Source: Gnetum montanum
Lineage: Eukaryota > Streptophyta > Gnetopsida > Gnetales > Gnetaceae
DNA length: 28,947 bases
Reading direction: 5' to 3'
Assembly (NCBI GenBank): GCA_015680685.1
Contig: MNCI01005587.1
Location: forward strand, 81,253 to 110,199
The notes under the pieces are model-generated. The model was not told where the DNA came from and did no database searches. It saw only the letters and a list, made by a program, of their open reading frames with translations. Below are positions 8,540 to 18,500 of the stretch, piece by piece. The stretch's first letter is position 1. Each line of letters opens with the position of its first letter. Position numbers and translations under genes: made by a program.

Positions 8540-8790
8540 ATTCAAGTGACCGTATAACATACATAAATCAGTTGTTTATTCAAGGGTCGGATATCCTCTG
8601 GTCTGATGGTTGCCATATCATTGCCTTCTGCTGTGATTTAAAGTGCTAAACACGCTCGTTAAAAAAACCAATGACCCTGTAATAAAGACAAATCAGCTGT
8701 TTACTGGCAGGGTCTGATATCCTCTGACTTAACGGTTGCCTTGGTATTCATCAGACATGTTTACTAAAAAAAACCAAAAGTACAGTCGCG
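8540..8790. repeat. Two-copy tandem repeat, period about 125 bp
   Basis: AAATCAGTTGTTTATT (8565) and AAATCAGCTGTTTACT (8690) start matching segments. Both continue through a GGGTCGGATATCCTCTG / GGGTCTGATATCCTCTG block and a GGTTGCC block, and both end near a run of A preceded by GTTA or ACTA. The units are clearly related but diverged. No coding content. Confidence 0.65.
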
Positions 8791-11700
8791 CATTTACAGA
8801 TATGCACCTGCTACGGTAAAGCTTTGAAAAACATTTTTGATTTAAATGATGTACTTGAAAAAAAATTAAAAGTTCAGAATCTTCTGAGGTGGTGCTCGCT
8901 GACAGAAGATTTAAAGTTTTCTTTAAAAATTTAGATGGACTTAAATAAAATAAATAATAATTCATTGTCAAATAAAACACTCATGTTCCATAATGTTACA
9001 CCTCTTAAAATTTTTAGTCATAACATTGAACATAAATTGTTTTTAAACTATTCTTAAACTAATTATTCAGTAGAAAATATAATTTCTCCATTACAATTTC
9101 ATTAAAAATTTATTAATCAAGCTACATCTTAGATCCAGTGCTCAAATTACAATAAGATAAATGTTTAGACCTAATATAGTCTAATGTCCAAATGAAGATT
9201 TATCATTCAATCATATATAAAAATTGTATAGCATAATTAAATTGATCTTCTTTGCTTCTTTCCAACTTTATTACATCAACCACTTTAATTTGCAATTCTA
9301 ATAGCATCTACCTTATCTTCATTCCAACTTTATTACATCAACCACTTTAATTTGCACTTCTAATAGCATCTACCTTATCTTCATAGAGCACATGTAGGAA
9401 AGAGTTAGTACTCTTTCATTAGATAACCATAATTGTTGAACCTCTTGCAATAGAGAACAAATAGGATATGGTCAAAATTGCAACCACTAAGGTTAGTAAC
9501 ATATAACTTACCAAGCATGAATACCTTTATGATTTTCAATGCCATACTTATGTTTCTAGGTTATTATGGTTAATTATCATTTGAGGATCACTCATAAGTT
9601 TTTTATTTAGATGGTAAGTTTACTGTAAAGGTGATATGGTCCCAAAATATAGTTAATTGTGCCTCAAGGCTATGTTTCCAATCTTAGCTAGTTACTTTGT
9701 CTTGGCAATTACCCTAAATTGTAGTACCACCTTACAGAGAAAGTTTAGTATCTAACTACCTGAACCATCTATTCTCTATACTTGTTTTCTGAAATAGCTT
9801 GCTCCCAATCCCGAACCCCATATTATAGCCATCACACATTGCTAACCTTCCAAACATGAAAGCCAATGCAAATCCTAGTTCCTCTTCCTAATTTCCAATG
9901 TAATCAACTAGATCTAGATCTACTTTTTCCCTAATGGTGCGATTGTCAACCCTATTGATAAATGTGAAGTAGAAATTTCTATTTTCTATGTTACTATTTC
10001 AACTCTTTTACATATTTTAATTTGTTTTTGATATTTTATACAAAGCTAAAATATGGAATTTTTTCCATATTAATGTAGAGAAACTAGAAATGGTTAAATC
10101 GTCATTATTAATGATTAGTTTATTGTTAAATCTCTACAACAATTGGTTAGGTCTATAGTTGTAACAATTTCTAAATTATTGTGATTGCAACACTTTCCAA
10201 ATTGCAAGAAGCTACACACAAAACAATTTTACTTTCTATTTGTATAAATACCTTTTTTAGAAGTTATTAATATCATCCTTTTCAAATCATTTCACTATTG
10301 CATTCTATGTAAAAGCTCAATTTGATCATTACTATTTTCTCCACTTGGTGTATATTTTTTGCAAATGACAATAATTGATTGCAAACAACTTAGTCTACAA
10401 ATAGATCAGTTATTTTTATTTAAGCTTATTGTCTTAGAAATGGTTAGTGTTTTGTTTACTATACCCTAGAAATAAGTAACGTTTTTGTTATTATTCAAGA
10501 AATATATAACAAAATAATTCTCTTATTTTTTCCTTTATTATTTTTGTTAGTTTAATAGTAAGGTTAACTGATTCTTACATGAGGCTATTAAAACTAGAAA
10601 ACTGATCAAAATATTAACTTGTTCAAAAGAGTAGGTTGATAAAAATAGCCCTTGAGCAGGAGTTGCATGTGTTTCTTTTTTGTGTTGACTACCAATTTAA
10701 GAGTGTTATAATGTTACAGCAAAAAACTTTTGTTTGTTTTTGTTGCCCCCATTAGTACTTGGTCAATTTGTAGAGTTAGTCTTTATTTTTCATGAAAATG
10801 TAATTTTTGTTCAATAAATCCTGTGGGTCTTGTGTCATAATACAGCTTCAGTTTTAGTTTCATATACTTTAGTAATGAAATTGAACAGGAAGGCATGCCC
10901 ATTCAATTCTAAAAAATTTTACAAGCATAGAAAATAGTATTGCACTGCATAAAGTATTTTGGTATTTTAATCTACACAGATACCTCCCAACTGTTTTATG
11001 CCCCAGCCACATGCATAAGTTGTTTTCACAGCTCAGCTTCGTTTCTCACCTTGCTACAAAGGAAACATAGGAGCTTATCTATGGCTTGTAGATGCATGAT
11101 AATTATGTAGATCTAAAACGTGATTCCCGACCGCAATTGTTTTGTTACTATTTTGTTTATTCATGAACTTTTACAAAATACTTATTGCTAACTATCTATA
11201 TGAGCGAACCCAAGAAGGATGGATATATCATGGTTGTCGGTAGGCTGAACTGGTGAGAAATCACGTTAACACTAGTGACCCTAGTCAACATTGAACCTAC
11301 CCAGAATGGTATGGAGAATGGTTGTGAAAAAAAACAGAGGCACTGGCATGCCCTAGTGCAGCAGAACGTCAAGCTGGTTGTCCATCTGCTCTGTATTAAG
11401 AACTTTAATTGGAACATGCTCTAAACTTAAATGATAAACCTTACTAATTATCATAGCTTCCGAGCCTCCAGTCATTTTCACTGCTATCTAATATACTCTG
11501 ATTATGCAGAATTCTCTCTAAAAATTTATTAGAAGTTCATGAATTGCAAAAGATCTGCCAACCTACAAAGTTTAATCGATCAAAACACGATCTAACAAGA
11601 CATTAAGTTTGTCACGTTGTATTATTTCTAATTTCTTACCTCTATCAAATACGCTACCTAAAGATCCCCCAAAGAGTGAATCTCCTCGAGCCCACTCTCC

Positions 11701-12360
11701 GACTCTTTACCAACTATAATAGTTTATTCATCCACCTCAAAATGATGTTAAGAACCAGACCGTAACTTAGAAGTCTATGATATTATTAAAGCAATAACAC
11801 TACCACTCTGCCCCACACATAACAGCAACCATCCCTTCTGGATTACTACCTGAGATTTTAAACATTCTGCTATTTAGACTATTTCAATACTCTAAAATGT
11901 ATTCCCCTGGTTTATTTTATCCGTTACGCTTATACCAAAAATGTTTTGCAGTTGAAAACATATTTATCCAGAAGACAAAAACCTGTGGTAAAGTCCTAAA
12001 CTTCATTAACAAAATAAAGTTCCACAAAGACACACACAATGTATTGGATGAGATTGCTATACAAGTTAAGGATCTTCCAAACAAATGAAATGTCCCAATA
12101 TTAGAACAGGCAATTGTTAGATATCACACAAATTAATTCTGATTTATCTCATTTAAATTTTGAAAATGCAAGGCACCAGCAATCAAAATTGATGTATTCC
12201 CTGTGTTGCATGATATCTGATAAGCAGATCCTAATAGTACAAACCTCTCTTGCAATATTTCTCCTCCAACCTGTTTCAATTCAAAGATTGTGGATGACAC
12301 TGAGATATTGCCAATTTTTGATAAAATACCATTTGAAAAAACCACCAAAGACCACTATCA
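8791..12360. other. Gene-free AT-rich intergenic region
   Basis: No coding sequence was recognised on either strand. The only local structure noted is the 62-bp duplication at 9261-9384. A 73-codon minus frame at 11196-11417 has no recognisable family. The upper end is the downstream flank of the pseudouridine synthase gene. Confidence 0.5.
9261..9384. repeat. 62-bp tandem duplication
   Basis: Two adjacent 62-bp units start TCCAACTTTATTACATCAAC at 9261 and 9323. They appear to differ at one base (TGCAATTC versus TGCACTTC), so the duplication is recent. Confidence 0.85.
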
Positions 12361-12594
12361 TTAATAAAGAAGAATACACTTCTGAATTTGCCTGGTCCTT
12401 CCAAAAGATGGAAATGGGGAATTTTCAGGAGCTTTCAGTTCAGCAGGTGAATAAACTATAGATCTAAGACAAAGTCCTTGAGGTGGTGCAACACCTGACA
12501 GCTTTGCAAGTCTCCTCCGATCACATGATGACAGCACATTGAGTACAACATCTTCTGGCAGTGACTCTTTCCCAATCTCTAAAAGCAGTGCCAC
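12361..12594 (-). CDS. TruA-family gene, exon 6 (terminal)
   Basis: The acceptor is TTCTTCAG at 12595. The exon continues exon 5 in phase 0 with V-A-L-L-L-E-I-G-K and contains the family's [12 protein letters not shown] ending. It stops at TAA 12363-12361. The last 25 or so residues beyond that motif are not recognised. Confidence 0.88.
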   Translation of the reverse strand: MALLLEIGKESLPEDVVLNVLSSCDRRRLAKLSGVAPPQGLCLRSIVYSPAELKAPENSPFPSFGRTRQIQKCILLY

Positions 12595-15500
12595 CTGAAG
12601 AACACATTTATTGATTAGAATTTTTATCAAATAATTGCATAAGACATTTATCGAATAGAAAAGGTAGGCAAATGTATTTACCAAAAGTTCAAAGAAAATA
12701 TGTTGACCATCTACACACCAAAATTTAACATGAGAGGGCAGTGATCAACTACGAAATCTCAACTGCTTGATCAAAAAAAATATAACAGACCATAACCAAA
12801 AAGCAATAAATTTTACTTCCTTTTGAAAATATGCAAACAACCTCCACAACATGTTGCATAACAGATATGGTGAGAAGATTCTCCACTGAAGTGGCTACCT
12901 ACAATTTCTGCATTGACAATACGTATTACTATTATGTATTTTTATTTAAAATTTTCATTGCCTATGATAAAATTACAAGAGAGAATGGGTAGCTTACGGA
13001 ATCATTGGAGTTCAAAGGCACATGCAAAGTGTTTTTAAAAGAATATTTTTCACTGCTTCAATAACTTCAACTCCACTTGTATGTTGAAAACTGAGAATGC
13101 ATTTTTGAAGAGTATTGATGTATTTTTTATCCAGGTGTGTGAAAGAAACATTTTTAAATTTATTTATTTGCATTAATTTGAATACAAAGAAATAACTTAC
13201 TATCTCACAAAAAAAATCATATGGACTATTAAAAGCCACATCAAACATGCACCATGCATACAACAGTCCTCTAGAGGAAACTGGAATTTTGAAATTATAT
13301 AGACATGACTATATGCCGAACTTTAAACCCCATGTACTGCAATTATAGTAAGTATTTTGACATTGCCTGTAGTTATTTAGAAAAGTAGAGAAGCTGAATT
13401 TTTATTCCCTGATTTTTGAGTGTTACAATGAGCCCTTTTTATACATAAATATGGACAATATTTTTAAAAGGAATAATCAGAAATCCCTGATTATGGGGGA
13501 AACAAATCACCATAAAATCAGGAAATTTGCCTTTAAAAAAAGCTGGATTTGGGATGACAACAAATCCCATTAAATTAGNAAAAAAAAGCTGGATTTGGTA
13601 TGACAACAAATCCCATTAAATTAGGAAACTACCAATAAGAATTACAGCTGTAAACAACCCTTAAAAATTGATCTGGATTTCCACACTCTCCATCAAGCTG
13701 GGCTGTAGATGTTGAGAAGACCAAGCTTGGATCAAATTTCTCTGAAGGTAGTTCTAGGAAGAGCCTTGATTAGGATGTCAGCTGTTTGATTTTTGGTAGG
13801 AACATAATCAATTGAGATCATCCCCTCTTCTATCTTTTCTTTGATGTAGTGCCTGTCTATCTCCACATGTTTTGTTTGATCATGATGTACTAGGTTCTTG
13901 GCTATGCTAATAGTTGTTTGATTGTCGCACAACAATCTGATGGAATCTGTAATTTGGATTTTGAGCTCATGCAATAGTCTCTTCAGCCATATTCCTTCAC
14001 ATATCCCTTGCGCCATAGCTTTGAATTTTGCCCCAGCGCTGCTATGGGCTACTACAAATTGTTTCTTGCTCCTCCAAGTGACAAGATTTCTAAAGACAAA
14101 GGTATAGTATCCTAATGTTGATCTTCTATCAGTCTTGGAGCTTGCCCAATTAGCATCCGTAAATATCTTGAAATCTTTGGTTGATGTCTTATTGAAGTAG
14201 AGACCTTCACCAGGGGCACCTTTTAGATACCTTAGAATTTGGAACACTTGGCTCATGTGTTCTTCAATTGGGTTGTTCAAGAATTGACTAACAACACTAA
14301 CTAAGAAAGCAATATTAGGTTTGGTATGAGAAAGATAAAGAAGTTTCCCAACAAGCCTCTGATACCTCCCCTTTTACATTGGTGGACTTTTTTCATCTGA
14401 ATCTAACTTGTTGTCTATTGGAGTGTCAGTTGGTTTACATCCAAGCATTTCAGTTTCCTTGAGTAAGTGTAAGACATATTTACATTGTGAAACTGAAATT
14501 CCCATTTTTGATCTTTCTATTTCCATTCCAAGGAAATATCTGAGATTTCCTAAGTCCTTTATCTCAAATTCTTGAGCAAGGAAGTTTTTTAGGGTGGCTA
14601 TTTCTCTTTCATCATTCCCAGTCAAGATGATATCATCAACATAGACAATAATGATAGATGTTCTACCTTCAGAAGAGTGCTTGACAAACATAGTATGATC
14701 CGTTTGGCATTGTGAATAGTCGTGTCTCTTTATAGTCTTTGCAAATCGATCAAACCATGCACGTGGAGATTGTTTAAGCCCATAAAGAGATTTCTTTAGT
14801 TTGCATACTTTGTTGACATTTTCTATAGACTTGATACCTGGTGGAATGTCCATGTAAACTTCCTCTTCAAGATCTCTATTCAAGAATGCATTTTTGACGT
14901 AGAGGCCAATCAAGATTAGCTACAAGGGACAAAAGGACTTAGATGGTATTTAATTTGGCAACTGATGTGAAAATTTCATGGTAATCAATTCCATAAGATT
15001 GTGTAAAGCCCTTGGCCACAAGGCGAGCTTTGTATTTGTCAATACTTCCATCTGCCTTTTATTTAATTGTGAAGATCCATTTACATCCGATAGTATTTTT
15101 CCCTTCCAGTAGCTCGACTAAATCCCACGTTCCATTCTTCATCAGGGCATTGATTTCATCATCCACCACTAATTTCCACTCTGGTCTTTGAAGAGCCTCT
15201 TAAATATTACTGGGAATTTGAATATATGCAAGGCTCATAGTAAATGCATGATATCTAAGTGACAACTTATTGTAAGAAACAAAGTTCTGTATTGGATGTT
15301 TTGTACATAAACTTACCCCTTTCCTTAATGCAATTGGTAAATCCAAAAGTTCATCAGAATTAGGAATTGAATTAGTGTTACCTGGATGTGAGTCATTCTG
15401 GATTGAATTCGGCACATTTTCATGAACAATGCTTGGGTAGAATTGTTCTTCCATATCCTTTTGAGTCGATTTCCTTCTTGAGTACACAATGAGCTCTTTG

Positions 15501-18500
15501 TTTATAGTCTCATGAGGAGGACCCAGTGGTGGACTAAGATTTGGGCTCAGGCTAGATTGAGTGAGTGTCTTGACAGAAGAAGGATTTGGTTCTAAATCCC
15601 AAAAAAGATATTCCTGATTTTCACTCTCCCCTTGAATGTCAATTTTGGGATAATAAGATTGTGTTCCAATGAATGTGACATCCATTGAGTGGTAAAATCG
15701 TTTTGTACTGGGACAATAGCACTTATACCCCTTTTGATTTGGTGAATATCCTAGGAAGACACATTTGGTGGCTTTGGGATCAAGTTTGCTACAAAATTGT
15801 TGAGGAATATGAACAAAAACTATACAACTAAATACTTTAAGAGGGATTGATGAGATGAGTCAAGTTGTTGTAGAAGCTTTCAAAAGGACTTAACAAGGGT
15901 TCTGGAATTTAAGAGCTCGTGATGGCATTCGATCGATGAGATATGTAGCAATAAGAACCACTTCTCCCCAAAAGAAACTTGAAACTTGAGAGAAAAGTAG
16001 GAGGACAAGAGCAACTTCCAATATAAGAGCTTTGATGGACAATTCCCTCTTTAGACAAAAATTCCTCAAGAACAAAGTTGAAATATTCTTTTGCATTGTT
16101 GATTCGCAAGATTTGGATTTTTGTTTTACGTTGTGTCTTTGCTCTTGCCACACACGAACATCATAATTGAATGGGACCATTGAAGATAATTTTGTCCATT
16201 CAGCTTATGACCCATGATGAGGATAGCAGAATTTTCTGAACCACCATTAGTTCTCAAAATCGGGTTGCTATTAGGAGTGGAGGTGACATCTAACATTGTT
16301 GTGGATGTAGCCATGAGGACAGAAAGGGATATAACAAGGAGAGAGACAAACCGCTGTGATGGGAGAATAAGAGCCAACGTCTACCTTCGCTGGAAGAGAG
16401 AGGGAAAGAAAATTCAACATCACTGATGATAAGCACAGGTCTGATGCTGTTTGTGAGAAGGAAAAATTCACCATCGGACAAAATTGCTCAGGAACTACTC
16501 TAATACCATGTTGTTATTCAGAAAAGTAGAGAAATTGAATTTTTATTCCTTGATTTTTGAGTGTTACAATGAGCCCTTTTTATACATAAATATGGACACT
16601 TTTTAAAAGGAATAATCAGAAATCTCTGATTATGGGGAAACCAAATCACCATAAAATCAGGAAGTTTGCCTAAAAAAAGCTGGATTTGGGATGACAACAA
16701 ATCCCATTAAATTAGGAAACTACCAATAAGAATTACAGCTGTAAACAACACTTAAAAATTGATCTGGATTTTCACATTGCCAAAGAACTCATCACACAAT
16801 TTGGCATGAATCTAATTAAGAAAAACAACTTTTTAAGAAATTTCCAAAAACAGAAAACACAAGAATGTGAGGAGTTGAAATTAAAATTTGTGATAAAAAG
16901 ACAAACCATGTTTCTAACTTGTTTGTAAAAGAACCCAGTTCCTTCAATCTCAAATTGCAGAATGTCACCCTGAAATTTAAAAAATGATCATGATACGTAG
17001 AAATTTTGCACTAAAAAAAAGACCATTAAAAGAGGTAAATCCATAGCAATCACTAATTTATTTAGAAAAGACAAATATATCTTCTAATTTTCTGTATTAA
17101 GTCACATTATGCCATAACTATATAAAGGGTTCTGAAAATGACTTAGCACATCAATACAATTCCTTTGGTGTTCATTTGTCTTTTCATGGCTCAATTTTAA
17201 CTTGTTAAAAAGGGTAATACTGGACAAACATGTAGCCATCTAAGTTAGGACCACTATCTTATTAATGATTACCATAAGAGATGAAATCCTAAGAACTTTA
17301 TTACTGCATCTCCTGACCGGGTTATGCACCAAACTGTGTGTCTCACTTGTTTGTCAAATATTTATAAAGAAGCATTTGTTAATGTCTTTCAGCATTATCA
17401 TCTTGGAACATTTTCATACAAATGATAAGTATCGTTCTGAGATCATTTGTCATAATCAGGCATATTTGATGACAAAAAATGATAGCATTTCATTTTGAAA
17501 AATTCATGTTTATTCCAGGAAAGTGCATTTCTTTAGAAAAATTTTAACGGCATTTTATTTAGTATGCATCACATAGTCATACATTTAACTTATACCATTA
17601 AGCATCTTTAAAATTCTAAGAAAGGCTGTGCATCAAGTCCCGGTAATGCTCAAGCCAGCTCTAGAAAAAGGAACTTTAGTGTTTTAGGATACTAGCTTAG
17701 CTATATATTTATAATATATATCTACCATCCTCTCTCAAGAAGTAATGTGAAGCTTGAATAAGCATGAGTATGGATAGCACTACAGTACAAGGGATAAAGC
17801 TTGTTCCTTGTCTAGACATTGCAAAGCACTTAATGTGACTTCTTGCACCTTGTCCATGTGTTAGAAAGAATCAATTCTAAGTCCCTACTATTACTGTAAT
17901 GAGAATGATAGATTTTGCCTCTCCTGGGTCCCTGTTATAAATAAACAGTTACCATGATAAAAGTGTCCATTAGATCCATGTTATGAATTTATATTAGTGT
18001 GACAAAAGTGACTTTCCTCAAGTTCCTATTATGATTGTATAATTACTCTGATATAACTGGCCTCCTCTTGGAACTTTGCCAACCTTATGACCAAGAAATC
18101 ATTTAGCATGACAAAGTGGGAGTGTTAAGTTAGTAATTCATAATTTCCCTCTCAGCCAAAATGATGTTTTTAATTCATATTTATTAATCTTAAAATTACT
18201 TGAATGTAAATTGTATTATTAGATAAGAACATTATAAATCCTAAACCAAATTGATTATTGCGAGTAAAGAAAGATGTGTTAATCTTCAACTAAGGTTGAA
18301 AAATTTCATGTTAAAAAAGAAAGAAAGAAAAAGAGTATATCTAAACTTGCCATCGATAATAACACCAAATCATTAGGAACACATTAAGTTGCCATAAAAA
18401 TTATTACTTTTATCTAATAAAATTATCTAATTCTGCTCTTGATTGTCATTAAAATACGAAGAAGAAAATATCTGGCCTACATACATTCAAATGTAACTTG

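Larger units (their letters stand above)
13363..16781 (-). mobile_element. Ty1/copia LTR retrotransposon, internally deleted, in intron 5
   Basis: The element spans 13368-16776 with target-site duplications TTGCC at 13363-13367 and 16777-16781. LTRs are 13368-13685 and 16509-16776. On the minus strand the order is 5' LTR, initiator-Met-type primer site, short gag start, integrase C-terminal part, reverse transcriptase, RNase H, 3' LTR, which is the copia domain order. It is 3.4 kb, shorter than a complete copia element of about 5 kb. Most of gag, the protease and the front of integrase are deleted, and the remaining frames have stops, so it cannot be autonomous. It lies in the same orientation as the host gene. 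The two LTRs differ at roughly a dozen positions, so the insertion is fairly old. Confidence 0.93.

Noticed and set aside
11196-11417. 73-codon minus-strand frame
   Set aside because: No family motif, isolated in AT-rich DNA, and the opposite strand also shows coding-like words; no support for either.
13012-13263. 83-codon minus frame between the last synthase exon and the copia element as an extra exon
   Set aside because: Exon 5 joins exon 6 in frame within a conserved family segment, leaving no room for inserted coding sequence.
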